Below are positions 9,988-17,967 of a DNA stretch of 64,000 nt, piece after piece; the first letter of the stretch is position 1; every line of letters begins with the position of its first letter. The notes below the pieces were generated by a model, which saw only the letters and a program-made list of their open reading frames with translations, did not search any database and was not told the origin of the DNA. The stretch is from the NCBI RefSeq assembly GCF_001427125.1, contig NZ_LMGK01000024.1:76115-140114 (forward strand). Direction: 5' to 3'. A program made the position numbers and the translations under genes. This stretch comes from Pseudomonas sp. Root562 (GTDB lineage Bacteria; Pseudomonadota; Gammaproteobacteria; Pseudomonadales; Pseudomonadaceae).

Positions 9988-11163
9988 TCACTCGATGATG
10001 TTGAAGTCGCTCAGGTATTCATCGGAGATTTCCAGGCCCAGGCCCGGCTTGTGGTCATCGAGCTGGATGTAGCCGTTGACCGGTTGCGGCTCGCCTTTGA
10101 ACACGTAGTAGAACAGTTCGTTGCCGACTTCGACGTCGAACACCGGGAAGAACTCGGCCATCGGCGAGGCGGTGGTAGACATGGTCAGGTGATAGTTGTG
10201 CATCTGCCCGGCGTGAGGGATCACCGGCACCGACCAGGCTTCGGCCATGGCGTTGATCTTGCGCGCAGCGGTGATGCCGCCGACGCGGTTGGTGTCGTAC
10301 TGGATCACGTCGACGGCGCGGCGTTCCAGCAAGTCCTTGAAACCGTAGGAGGTGAATTCGTGCTCGCCGCCGGAGATCGGCATGATCCCCATTTTTTTCA
10401 GTTCGATGTAGCCTTCGATGTCATCGGCGATCACCGGCTCTTCCAGCCAGCGCGGTTCGAATTCGGCCAGCTTCGGCAACATGCGACGTGCGTATTCCAG
10501 GGTCCAGCCCATGTAGCATTCGAGCATGATGTCGACGTCAGGGCCGGCCAGTTGGCGCAGGGCACGCACTTGTTCGATGTTGCGACGCATGCCCGCCGGG
10601 CCGTCTTTCGGACCGTAGCCGAAGCGCATCTTCAGCGCGGTGAAACCCTGATTCAGATAGCCTTGGGCTTCTTCGAGGAACAGGTCGAGGTTGTCGTTGG
10701 CGTAGAGCTTGGAGGCGTAGGTCCAGATCTTTTCCTTGGTGCGCCCGCCAAGCAACTTGAACACCGGTTTGTTGACGGCTTTGCCCATGATGTCCCAGAT
10801 GGCGATGTCGATCGCCGAGATCGCCGCCATGCCGATACCTTTGCGCCCCCAGGCGTGGCTCTGGCGGTACATTTTCTGCCAGATGTATTCGTTGTCGAAC
10901 GGGTCTTCGCCGATGGCGATCGGGGCCAGGTAGGTGTCGATGATTTCCTTGGCCACACGGGGTGCCAGGGCGCAGTTACCGATGCCGACAAGACCGGTGT
11001 CGGTCTCGACTTCCACCACCAGCCAGCCGTGGAAACGGAACGAGCCCATGGCGTCGCCGCGCTCGAACAGGATGTCGCTGGCGTTGGTGCAGAAGTGCGC
11101 TTGCGGTGGAACGACTTTGCCTTTCCACTCGAATACGCGGGTACGGATCGCTTTGATTTTCAT
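9988..11163 (-). CDS. lyxD: L-lyxonate dehydratase-like enolase-superfamily enzyme (LyxD)
   Basis: The 391-residue mandelate racemase/muconate lactonising protein carries K178-x-R180 at the end of the second barrel strand (ALKMRFGYG). Metal ligands are Glu215, Glu241 and Glu267. The catalytic dyad is Asp290 (IQYDTNR) and His317 (VIPHAGQ). The Arg180-His317 spacing equals that reported for characterised LyxD (Arg179/His316). It would dehydrate L-lyxonate to 2-keto-3-deoxy-L-lyxonate. The start at 11163 has AAGGAA upstream. It is probably first in an operon with the FAH and aldehyde dehydrogenase genes. Other acid-sugar dehydratases of this subgroup (rhamnonate, fuconate) are the alternatives. 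Confidence 0.85.
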   Translation of the reverse strand: MKIKAIRTRVFEWKGKVVPPQAHFCTNASDILFERGDAMGSFRFHGWLVVEVETDTGLVGIGNCALAPRVAKEIIDTYLAPIAIGEDPFDNEYIWQKMYRQSHAWGRKGIGMAAISAIDIAIWDIMGKAVNKPVFKLLGGRTKEKIWTYASKLYANDNLDLFLEEAQGYLNQGFTALKMRFGYGPKDGPAGMRRNIEQVRALRQLAGPDVDIMLECYMGWTLEYARRMLPKLAEFEPRWLEEPVIADDIEGYIELKKMGIMPISGGEHEFTSYGFKDLLERRAVDVIQYDTNRVGGITAARKINAMAEAWSVPVIPHAGQMHNYHLTMSTTASPMAEFFPVFDVEVGNELFYYVFKGEPQPVNGYIQLDDHKPGLGLEISDEYLSDFNIIE

Positions 11164-11302
11164 GAATACAGTTCCTTGGGCTGTCGGCTTCTTGTCATTG
11201 TCAGTCGTGTGCACAGCGCCTTTTCTGGGAGGGCTCCGGCATTCGATGGGGCGACTTTAGCCAGCGTGCGGGGACTGCGGATAATCACTTATGCGTATCC
11301 GG

Positions 11303-11319
11303 CGATAACCAGGGGTGAT
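11303..11319 (+). promoter_or_regulatory. candidate operator, copy C
   Basis: CGATAACCAGGGGTGAT matches the copy at 12735-12751 (read on the minus strand) at 14 of 17 positions and sits about 140 bp upstream of the lyxD start. An inverted repeat CGGATA...TATCCG overlaps its left edge. Its position before the second catabolic transcription unit supports a shared regulator. No binding data are available. Confidence 0.45.
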
Positions 11320-11373
11320 CACATAAAGGATTTTGTAGCGAGGAAGGGTTATCGAACCGGCACGCAAAAAACT

Positions 11374-11461
11374 ATGGGAGCGGGCTTGCCCGCGATGGCG
11401 TCTGGTCAGTCACATGAGCTGTAACTGACAGACCGCTATCGCGGGCGAGCCCGCTCCCACA
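11374..11461. repeat. REP inverted pair (GGGAGCGGGCTTGCCCGCGAT type)
   Basis: ATGGGAGCGGGCTTGCCCGCGATGGC at 11374-11399 faces the inverted arm GCTATCGCGGGCGAGCCCGC...CCCAC ending at 11460. It separates the pdxA-like gene from the lyxD operon, which argues that lyxD has its own promoter. Confidence 0.8.
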
Positions 11462-11489
11462 GGGAGTTCAGGTTGTTGGAAAAAGTGGA

Positions 11490-12494
11490 TCAGTAGCTGT
11501 TGGCGCCCATCCGGCAAGCAATCTCGAACGCCTGGCGCGTGGCGCCGACATTGGCCTTGCCCTGCCCTGCAATATCAAACGCAGTGCCATGGGCCGGAGT
11601 GGTGATCGGGATTGGCAAGCCGCCCTGCACCGTCACGCCACGGGAGAAGCCCATCAACTTGATCGCGATCTGGCCCTGGTCGTGGTACATGGTGACAACC
11701 GCGTCGAAGGCACTGGCATCGCCCTGTACCTTCAAGAAAATCGTGTCCCCGGGATACGGCCCTTCCGCTGCAATGCCCAGTGCCTGCGCCGAGCGCACCG
11801 CCGGGCCGATGATGTCCAGTTCTTCGCGGCCGAACGAGCCGTTGTCGCCGTTGTGCGGGTTCAGGCCGCAAACGCCGATGCGCGGTTTCTCCAGGCCGTT
11901 GCGCTTGAGCGCGGTATCGATCAATTGAATCGCTTCCACCACCCGCTCCTGGCTGAGCAGGCCCGAGACCTCGGCCAGGGCCACGTGGGACGTCACCCGT
12001 GAAGTCCACAGATTGTCGAGCACGTTGAATTCGCAAAACGGTCCGTGGAAATCCAGCAACTCGGCAAACCAGTGCAATTCGTCGTTGTGCGCCATACCGG
12101 CCATGTGCAGTGAGGTCTTGTTCAGGGGGCCGAACAGGATCGCATCGGTAGTCCCCGCTTCGGTCAGGCGCAGGGCCTGTTCCAGCGTGTCGAGGCTGTA
12201 GCGACCGCCAATCACACTGGCTTCGCTGCGCGGAAATTCGCCGATCGCGTCGCCGCGAAAGTCGTAAAAAAGTGGCGTCTCATCAACGAACGATAGCTGC
12301 TCAAGTGACTCTACCCGGCGATAGGGGAATTCCACGGCGGCGATGCGCATGCCGCGACGCATTTCCGCTTCGTCGGCGATCAGGATCACGTTGGCCTTGT
12401 TGCGTACTTCCGGTTCGGCCAGCAGACGTGCAATCAACTCCGGGCCAATGCCCGCTGGGTCTCCGAGAACCATGGCAATTGTGGTTTTTTTCAT
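11490..12494 (-). CDS. pdxA2: PdxA2-type 4-phospho-acid dehydrogenase
   Basis: The 334-residue protein opens TTIAMVLGDPAGIGPELIAR, the PdxA family start. It keeps metal-binding and substrate elements (AHNDELHWFAE, MYHDQGQIAIKL, HGTAFDIAGQ). The PdxA family oxidises 4-hydroxythreonine 4-phosphate in vitamin B6 synthesis. The PdxA2 branch found in catabolic clusters oxidises 4-phosphorylated four-carbon acids made by an OtnK (DUF1537) kinase. No such kinase is in this window, so the substrate is open. It is transcribed away from tctC, from the divergent region that holds two copies of the candidate operator. Confidence 0.85.
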   Translation of the reverse strand: MKKTTIAMVLGDPAGIGPELIARLLAEPEVRNKANVILIADEAEMRRGMRIAAVEFPYRRVESLEQLSFVDETPLFYDFRGDAIGEFPRSEASVIGGRYSLDTLEQALRLTEAGTTDAILFGPLNKTSLHMAGMAHNDELHWFAELLDFHGPFCEFNVLDNLWTSRVTSHVALAEVSGLLSQERVVEAIQLIDTALKRNGLEKPRIGVCGLNPHNGDNGSFGREELDIIGPAVRSAQALGIAAEGPYPGDTIFLKVQGDASAFDAVVTMYHDQGQIAIKLMGFSRGVTVQGGLPIPITTPAHGTAFDIAGQGKANVGATRQAFEIACRMGANSY

Positions 12495-12651
12495 GCTTCA
12501 CTCCTCAAGGGTTCAGGCCACGCTGGGACGAGCCATGGCACGAACCTCTTTTATTGTTCTTGTATGGGACATCATTAGCCTCCCACATGCGGCATTGCTG
12601 AGTACTATCAAAGGCCTGGTGATAACCGTCTAATCAAAACTTGAAATAAGG

Positions 12652-12668
12652 CGATAGCCTCGGGTTAT
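12652..12668 (+). promoter_or_regulatory. candidate operator, copy A
   Basis: CGATAGCCTCGGGTTAT is repeated in inverted orientation at 12735-12751 with one mismatch (16 of 17) and, less exactly, before lyxD. The pair is centred about 83 bp apart in the divergent promoter region. That layout suits a LysR-type tetramer or another looping regulator. The LysR gene at 16070 is the nearest candidate. Confidence 0.5.
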
Positions 12669-12734
12669 GTCATGTGCCGATTCCATTGCGAGCAGGCTCA
12701 CCCCTGCAATAACTTCAGCCTCGTTTTACAAGCT

Positions 12735-12751
12735 ATAACCCCAGGCTATCG
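12735..12751 (-). promoter_or_regulatory. candidate operator, copy B
   Basis: On the minus strand this reads CGATAGCCTGGGGTTAT, 16 of 17 identical to copy A. It is the copy closer to tctC, ending about 120 bp before its start codon. Its near-perfect conservation in an otherwise unconstrained interval is the main evidence. Confidence 0.5.
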
Positions 12752-12871
12752 GTGTATGTATTGTTTTGACTAGACGCGGCGACAACACCTTCCCACACTC
12801 AGGACCAGGCTTGCGGCTTCACTGCGCAGACAAGTCACTTATAACAAATACAAAAACGAGGCTCTTCCATC

Positions 12872-13888
12872 ATGCGAAATGCATTCGTCCGTCGCACATC
12901 CCGTCTGTTTCTTGGCTGCACCCTGGTCGCCGCTGGCGCGCTTCCTGCTCTTGCTCAGGCCGCCTGGCAACCGGACAAGAACGTCGAAATCGTCGTTGCC
13001 GGTGGCCCCGGTGGCGGCACCGACCAACTCGGTCGCCTGATACAGTCGATCATCACCACCCACAAGCTGCTCGACGTCAACACCATCGTTCTCAACAAGG
13101 GCGGCGGCAACGGTGCCGAAGCGTTCCTCGACATGAAGATGAACAAAGGCGATGCCGAGAAACTGGTGATCGGTACCAACAACATTTACCTGCTGCCGCT
13201 GGTGTCCAAGCTCGGCTATCAATGGCAGGAACTGACCCCGATTGCCGCCGTGGCCGAAGATGACTTCATTCTCTGGAGCTACAAAGGCGCGCCGTGGAAA
13301 GACGCGAAAGGTTTCTACGAAGCGGCCAAGGCTGATCCATCGAAACTGCGCATGGGTGGCAGCCAGTCCAAGGACGTCGACCAGACCCTGACCCTGCTGC
13401 TCAATCAGACCAACAACAGCAAACTGGTGTACATCCCGTTCAAGAGCGGCAGTGAAGCCGCCACCCAACTGGCTGGCAAACACATCGCCGCCAACGTCAA
13501 CAACCCCAGCGAAAGCATCAGCCAGTGGCGTGGCGATCAGGTAGAACCACTCTGCGTCTTCAGTAAGGAGCGCATGGGCTATACCGAAAAAGTCGCCGGC
13601 GACAAATCCTGGGCCGACGTACCGACCTGTCATGAGCAAGGCCTGGGTATCGACCAGTATCGCTTCCCACGCACCGTGTTCATGCCCGGCGATGTCAGCG
13701 CTGAACAACGGGCGTTCTATGTCGAGCTGATGCGCAAAGTCACCCAGACTGATGAGTTCAAGGCTTACGTCAAACAGAACGCGCTGGTGCCGACGTTCCT
13801 CGAAGGCGAACCGTTGACCGCCTACATCGAAAAAGACACCGCCCGCGTCACTCCGGTGTTCAAGGAAGCCGGCTGGCTGAAAAACTGA
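12872..13888 (+). CDS. tctC: TTT-family periplasmic substrate-binding protein (TctC-like)
   Basis: The 338-residue protein starts with a signal peptide (about residues 1-29, basic start then a hydrophobic core ending ALAQA) followed by a tripartite tricarboxylate transporter receptor domain (VEIVVAGGPGGGTDQLGR near residue 35). It would bind a carboxylate in the periplasm and deliver it to TctAB. It is the first gene of tctC-tctB-tctA. With the neighbouring sugar-acid enzymes, the ligand is more likely an aldonate such as L-lyxonate than citrate; that is inference. Confidence 0.9.
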   Translation: MRNAFVRRTSRLFLGCTLVAAGALPALAQAAWQPDKNVEIVVAGGPGGGTDQLGRLIQSIITTHKLLDVNTIVLNKGGGNGAEAFLDMKMNKGDAEKLVIGTNNIYLLPLVSKLGYQWQELTPIAAVAEDDFILWSYKGAPWKDAKGFYEAAKADPSKLRMGGSQSKDVDQTLTLLLNQTNNSKLVYIPFKSGSEAATQLAGKHIAANVNNPSESISQWRGDQVEPLCVFSKERMGYTEKVAGDKSWADVPTCHEQGLGIDQYRFPRTVFMPGDVSAEQRAFYVELMRKVTQTDEFKAYVKQNALVPTFLEGEPLTAYIEKDTARVTPVFKEAGWLKN

Positions 13889-13940
13889 AGTTGCCAGGGC
13901 CGCTCGCTCAAGGGCGGCCGTCACCTGCTGGAGGTGTTTG

Positions 13941-14474
13941 ATGTCCCATTCTTCGGATTCACCGGCGCTGGTCGGCACCCGTTGGGTCGAACTCGGCCTG
14001 ACGCTGTTCACCACCCTGATCGGCGCCGTGGTGATGTTCGGCAGTGTCGAACAAGGCATCGGTTGGGGTGATGCCGGCCCCGAGCCGGGTTATTTCCCTT
14101 TCTACATCGGCCTGCTGCTGAGCGCCGCCAGCGTCGCCAATGGCGTGTTGACGCTGGTGCGCTGGCACGCCTTGAGCGTGGCCTTCGTCAATCGCGATGC
14201 CTTCAAGCAAGTGATGTCGGTGTTTGTACCGATTGCGCTGTTCGTGGCTGCCATGCCGTTCACCGGTATCTACCTGGCATCGGCGGCGTTCATTGCCTGG
14301 TTCATGTGGCGTGACAAAGTCCGTGCAAAACCGTACGGCAAATGGATGATCGCCAGCGTGTCCCTCGGCGCGGTACTTGCCAGCTATCTGATTTTCGCGC
14401 TGTGGTTCAAGGTCCCGCTGGATGCCGGTCCGATGGGCGACTGGATTGCCCTGGCCGGGAGAAACTTCAAATGA
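13941..14474 (+). CDS. tctB: TTT-family small membrane subunit (TctB-like)
   Basis: The 177-residue protein has four hydrophobic segments, as expected of TctB. The ATG at 13941 has GGAGGT 5 nt upstream. Its stop codon overlaps the start of the large subunit (ATGA), so the two are likely translationally coupled. It forms the membrane complex with TctA. Confidence 0.88.
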   Translation: MSHSSDSPALVGTRWVELGLTLFTTLIGAVVMFGSVEQGIGWGDAGPEPGYFPFYIGLLLSAASVANGVLTLVRWHALSVAFVNRDAFKQVMSVFVPIALFVAAMPFTGIYLASAAFIAWFMWRDKVRAKPYGKWMIASVSLGAVLASYLIFALWFKVPLDAGPMGDWIALAGRNFK

Positions 14475-16000
14475 GCGAATTCGATTCCCTGTTGCAAGGC
14501 ATGAACCTGATCCTGACCCCGGGCCACATTGGCCTGATGGTGGTCGGCGTTTTGCTGGGCATCCTGGTCGGTGTGTTGCCCGGTCTTGGCGCCCCCAACG
14601 GCGTGGCACTGTTGCTGCCATTGACCTTCACCATGTCGCCCGTGTCGGCGATCATTCTGCTGTCGTGCATGTATTGGGGCGCGCTGTTTGGCGGCTCGAT
14701 CACCTCGATCCTGTTCAACATCCCCGGTGAACCCTCATCGGTGGCGACCACCTTCGACGGCTACCCGATGGCCCGTGAAGGCCGCGCTGCCGAAGCGTTG
14801 ACCGCCGCGTTCAGTTCGGCCCTGATCGGTGCCTTGTGCGGCGTGTTGCTGCTGACGTTCCTGTCGACGAAAATCGCCGCGTTCGCCATGTCCTTCAGCT
14901 CACCGGAGTTCTTCGCGGTGTACCTGCTGGCGTTCTGCACTTTCATTGGCATGAGCAAGAACCCGCCACTGAAAACGGTGGTGGCGATGATGATCGGTTT
15001 CGCCATGGCGGCCGTGGGCATGGACACCGTTTCGGGCAACCTGCGCCTGACGTTCGACCAGCCGATCCTGATGACCGGGATCAGTTTTGAGGTGGCGGTG
15101 ATCGGCCTGTTCGGCATCGGCGAAATCCTCTGCACCGTAGAGGAAGGTTTGGTGTTCCGCGGTGAACACGCACGTATTACGCCGATGGTGATCTTGCGCA
15201 CCTGGGCGAAATTGCCACGCTACTGGTGGACTATTGTGCGCAGCACCCTGGTCGGTTGCTGGATGGGCATCACCCCCGGCGGCCCGACGGCGGCATCGTT
15301 CATGAGCTACAGCCTGGCACGGCGCTTTTCGAAGAACCGCGAGAACTTCGGCAAAGGCGAAGTCGAAGGCGTGATCGCCCCGGAAACCGCCGACCACGCC
15401 GCCGGCACCAGCGCGCTGCTGCCGATGCTGACCCTGGGGATTCCAGGTTCGGCCACGGCGGCGGTAATGCTCGGCGGCTTGATGATCTGGGGCCTGCACC
15501 CCGGGCCGACGCTGTTTGTCGAACAACATGACTTCGTCTGGGGCCTGATCGCCAGCATGTACCTGGGCAACGTGGTCAGCCTGATCGTGGTGTTGGCCAC
15601 TGTGCCGCTGTTCGCCTCGATCCTGCGCATTCCGTTTTCGATCATCGCGCCGATCATCATCATGGTCTGTGCCATCGGCGCGTACTCGGTGCACAACTCG
15701 TTCTTCGACGTCGTACTGATGCTGGGCTTCGGTGCGCTGGGTTACCTGTTCAAGAAACTCGGCTACCCTATTGCGCCGCTGGTGCTGGCGGCGGTTTTGG
15801 GAGACAAGGCCGAAGATGCATTCCGTCAGTCGATGCTGTTCTCTGACGGGCAACTGGGGATTTTCTGGTCCAACCCATTGGTCGGCAGCCTGACCACTGC
15901 AGCGCTGCTGATGCTGTTCTGGCCGTTGATATCCAAGGCGCTGGGCACGCTGTTGGGCTTGCGCAAATCCCACGTCGCCAAGGCAAAATCGGTGCTGTGA
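14471..16000 (+). CDS. tctA: TTT-family large permease subunit (TctA-like)
   Basis: The 509-residue integral membrane protein is of standard TctA length. Family signatures include the early GVLPGLGAPNGVALLLPLTF and a second-half GIPGSATAAVMLGGL; about a dozen membrane segments are visible. The ATG at 14471 overlaps the tctB stop. It forms the ion-driven permease that takes substrate from TctC. A short hairpin follows the stop (16019-16039). Confidence 0.93.
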   Translation: MSEFDSLLQGMNLILTPGHIGLMVVGVLLGILVGVLPGLGAPNGVALLLPLTFTMSPVSAIILLSCMYWGALFGGSITSILFNIPGEPSSVATTFDGYPMAREGRAAEALTAAFSSALIGALCGVLLLTFLSTKIAAFAMSFSSPEFFAVYLLAFCTFIGMSKNPPLKTVVAMMIGFAMAAVGMDTVSGNLRLTFDQPILMTGISFEVAVIGLFGIGEILCTVEEGLVFRGEHARITPMVILRTWAKLPRYWWTIVRSTLVGCWMGITPGGPTAASFMSYSLARRFSKNRENFGKGEVEGVIAPETADHAAGTSALLPMLTLGIPGSATAAVMLGGLMIWGLHPGPTLFVEQHDFVWGLIASMYLGNVVSLIVVLATVPLFASILRIPFSIIAPIIIMVCAIGAYSVHNSFFDVVLMLGFGALGYLFKKLGYPIAPLVLAAVLGDKAEDAFRQSMLFSDGQLGIFWSNPLVGSLTTAALLMLFWPLISKALGTLLGLRKSHVAKAKSVL

Positions 16001-16018
16001 CACAGCAAAGCTGGCAAC

Positions 16019-16039
16019 GCCTGACATTTGTTGTCAGGC
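16019..16039 (+). terminator. hairpin after tctA
   Basis: GCCTGACA-TTTGT-TGTCAGGC is a perfect 8-bp stem with a 5-nt loop, directly between the tctA stop and the LysR gene. No T-run follows, so it is at best a weak or attenuating terminator. Confidence 0.4.
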
Positions 16040-16069
16040 TTGCCGCAGACTTTTCTGCGAGCGCAGCCC

Positions 16070-17011
16070 ATGACCCGAATTCCTGTTGCCAATGTCATCC
16101 ATAGTCGACTGCGTCTGCGCCAACTGCGCCTGATGCTGGCGTTACAGGAATTCGGTTCGCTGCGCCGCGCCGCCGATCACATCGGCATGACCCAACCCGC
16201 TGCCACCAAAATGCTCCACGAAGCCGAGGACTTGCTCGGTGTCGAGTTGTTCGAACGCCTGCCCCGCGGCATGCGCTCCACCCCGTTCGGGGAAACCGTC
16301 ATTTACTACGCGCGCATGGTCTTCGCCGAACTCAGCGGCATGCGCGAAGAACTGGTCGCACTTGAATCCGGCAATCTGGGCCGGGTGGCAGTCGGCGCGA
16401 TCCCGGCACTGGCTTCGGGATTGCTGACACGCACCATCGCGACCTTGAAACAAAGCCATCCACGCTTGTCGATGAGCATTCAGGTCGACACCAGCGACGT
16501 GCTGGTGCAGGCGCTGTTGCAGGATCAACTGGACGTCGTATTGGGGCGGATCCCGGTCGGCGCACGTGCCGAAGAACTGTTGTTCGACAGCCTTGGCGAA
16601 GAAGCCCTGTGCGTGATCGCCGGTGCGCAAAACCCATTGGCGAAGGAGACGCAACTGAGCTGGGCCGAGTTGCAGAACATGACCTGGGTCTTGCAACAGC
16701 ACCCGAGCCCGATGCGCGCGATCATCAATCAGGTGTTCCACAATGCCCGGGTCGATATCCCGAGCAGCATCGTCGAAACCACCTCGATCATGACCTTGCT
16801 GTCGTTGATTCAACAAACCGACATGCTCGGCGTCACACCACTGTCGGTGGTCGAGGATTATCCCGGCCGCGACCTGCTGGCTGTGTTGCCGATCAAATTC
16901 GAAGCACGCTTGCCACCGTATGGATTGATCACACGACGTCATCGCATCCAGTCATCGGCGATGCAGGCGTTCATGAATTCGGTAAGGGCCGAGCATGCGT
17001 TGAGCAAATGA
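16070..17011 (+). CDS. LysR-family regulator, probable control of the sugar-acid cluster
   Basis: The 313-residue LysR protein has an N-terminal winged helix (LRQLRLMLALQEFGSLRRAA, then HIGMTQPAATKMLHEAE) and a LysR substrate domain. The start at 16070 gives a normal length; upstream in-frame TTG codons are less likely. It lies 70 bp after tctA on the same strand. The ligand may be the sugar acid or a pathway intermediate. The repeated 17-bp motif upstream of the cluster's promoters is its best candidate site. Linkage to the cluster is inferred from position only. Confidence 0.88.
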   Translation: MTRIPVANVIHSRLRLRQLRLMLALQEFGSLRRAADHIGMTQPAATKMLHEAEDLLGVELFERLPRGMRSTPFGETVIYYARMVFAELSGMREELVALESGNLGRVAVGAIPALASGLLTRTIATLKQSHPRLSMSIQVDTSDVLVQALLQDQLDVVLGRIPVGARAEELLFDSLGEEALCVIAGAQNPLAKETQLSWAELQNMTWVLQQHPSPMRAIINQVFHNARVDIPSSIVETTSIMTLLSLIQQTDMLGVTPLSVVEDYPGRDLLAVLPIKFEARLPPYGLITRRHRIQSSAMQAFMNSVRAEHALSK

Positions 17012-17170
17012 CGGGCAGAGCAAATGGGGTTGAGCCTGCTCGTGTGAAATCATTGAAGGACACGGTTTGCAATGACTTGGTCAAAAGGCCAGTAACGACA
17101 GGTGGGAAGGTACTACCTAGGATTGGGAGCTGTAACGCCCAACGACGGGGAATGGAATGCAAGAGAGCAC

Positions 17171-17716
17171 ATGCCAAGGGAAAGGACTCATCTTCGGTAT
17201 CAGCTGTACAAGTCGCAGGCCAGAAAGCTCGTTGGCGCCAGCATTGCCCAACTGCCACTCGAACTGGAACGGCTCAGCCCTTCCGCTCGCGACTTGTCAA
17301 AAGTGCGTTTTGAGCCAATTGACACATCAGCGCTGAAAGCTTTTGAGCAATGGGAAGATCCGCACTTTTCGTGGAATGAAGTCATTGGATGGAAGGCCCG
17401 AGAGCCGTTGGCTTTGGATATTGCCATCTGGTTCGGGGAAGAACTGTGCGGGATGTGTATCGCAAACCCGAACAAAAGCAGACATCGAATCCGGATCGTG
17501 CGACTGGAGGGACGCCCAGGCGTGTTGCACCCGTTGAAAAAACGTATTGCCGCTCTGTCCCTGACTGTTATCGAACAATATGCCCTGATAATCGGCAGCA
17601 GGATTATCGAGGTTCAGGAACCGTTGGCAGGTGCAGTATCGACCTATCAGCGGCTCGGTTTTGAGTTCGATGGCGAAGGGCGACTTGTCAAATCATTGGA
17701 GAGCCTTGTATTGTGA
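17171..17716 (+). CDS. GNAT-like N-acetyltransferase of unknown substrate
   Basis: The 181-residue protein ends with a GNAT-type strand-helix (AVSTYQRLGFEFDGEGRL). It has a GNAT-like core from about residue 80, but the usual acetyl-CoA loop (Q/R-x-x-G-x-G/A) is not evident; LEGRPGVLHPLKKRIA stands at that position. Activity is therefore uncertain. The ATG at 17171 has AAGAGAG upstream; an in-frame GTG at 17102 is an alternative. Codon use looks less GC-biased than the neighbours, suggesting later acquisition. A 58-residue protein follows at once, so the two may be a unit. Confidence 0.7.
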   Translation: MPRERTHLRYQLYKSQARKLVGASIAQLPLELERLSPSARDLSKVRFEPIDTSALKAFEQWEDPHFSWNEVIGWKAREPLALDIAIWFGEELCGMCIANPNKSRHRIRIVRLEGRPGVLHPLKKRIAALSLTVIEQYALIIGSRIIEVQEPLAGAVSTYQRLGFEFDGEGRLVKSLESLVL

Positions 17717-17751
17717 AATCTGCTCAAGAAACGACCAATACTGGAGGGTGC

Positions 17752-17928
17752 ATGCGTAAAGTAGCAAAAAAATCCCCCACGCTGAAAAGCTCATCGTCAG
17801 CAAAGAACCGGCTCGCAGCTGTTGCACTGACAGCCAGCCAGCGCCAACTGCTGCAGCTCGTCGTTGCAGGTATCGAAGACGAACCGGACGGCGTCCTCGC
17901 TGGCGAGTCATTCAGGTTTTCGCAATAA
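17752..17928 (+). CDS. small basic protein paired with GNAT gene
   Basis: The 58-residue product has a lysine- and serine-rich start (RKVAKKSPTLKSSSS) and a helical second half (ALTASQRQLLQLVVAGIED). The ATG at 17752 is preceded by GGAGGG. A GTG at 17713 overlaps the upstream stop and would add 13 residues. It ends just before a bidirectional terminator, so it is the last gene of the unit with the GNAT-like gene. I do not recognise the family. Confidence 0.6.
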   Translation: MRKVAKKSPTLKSSSSAKNRLAAVALTASQRQLLQLVVAGIEDEPDGVLAGESFRFSQ

Positions 17929-17956
17929 AAAAACCGCTCAGAGAGAGCGGTTTTTT
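17927..17956. terminator. bidirectional intrinsic terminator
   Basis: An A-run, CCGCTC-AGAGA-GAGCGG and a T-run form a symmetric rho-independent terminator between the plus-strand small gene and the minus-strand lpxO-like gene. It can serve both. Confidence 0.9.
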
Positions 17957-17967
17957 ATTGCAGGCAA

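Larger units (their letters stand above)
11164..11489. other. lyxD upstream region
   Basis: This 326-bp non-coding interval holds the presumed promoter of the lyxD operon, a copy of the 17-bp motif (11303-11319), an overlapping CGGATA-N12-TATCCG inverted repeat (11278-11301), and a REP pair nearer pdxA (11374-11461). No convincing small ORF was seen. Confidence 0.6.
12495..12871. other. divergent regulatory region pdxA2/tctC
   Basis: This 377-bp interval separates pdxA2 (minus) from tctC (plus) and must hold both promoters. It contains two inverted copies of a 17-bp motif (12652-12668 and 12735-12751), a weaker TGATAACC element near 12620, and a solitary, decayed REP-like arm (CATTGCGAGCAGGCTC, 12684-12699) between the two motif copies. 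No ORF with a ribosome binding site was seen. Confidence 0.65.

Noticed and set aside
9715..11424. A 569-codon plus-strand frame across the lyxD gene
   Set aside because: It lies opposite lyxD and the start of the FAH gene, both with clear active-site motifs.
12872..16000. tctCBA as a plain citrate transporter
   Set aside because: It cannot be excluded, but the flanking sugar-acid enzymes and shared motif make an aldonate substrate more likely, so it was not called citrate-specific.
14900..16027. A 375-codon frame opposite tctA
   Set aside because: It is a shadow of the membrane protein gene, with Gln/His/Arg-rich composition.
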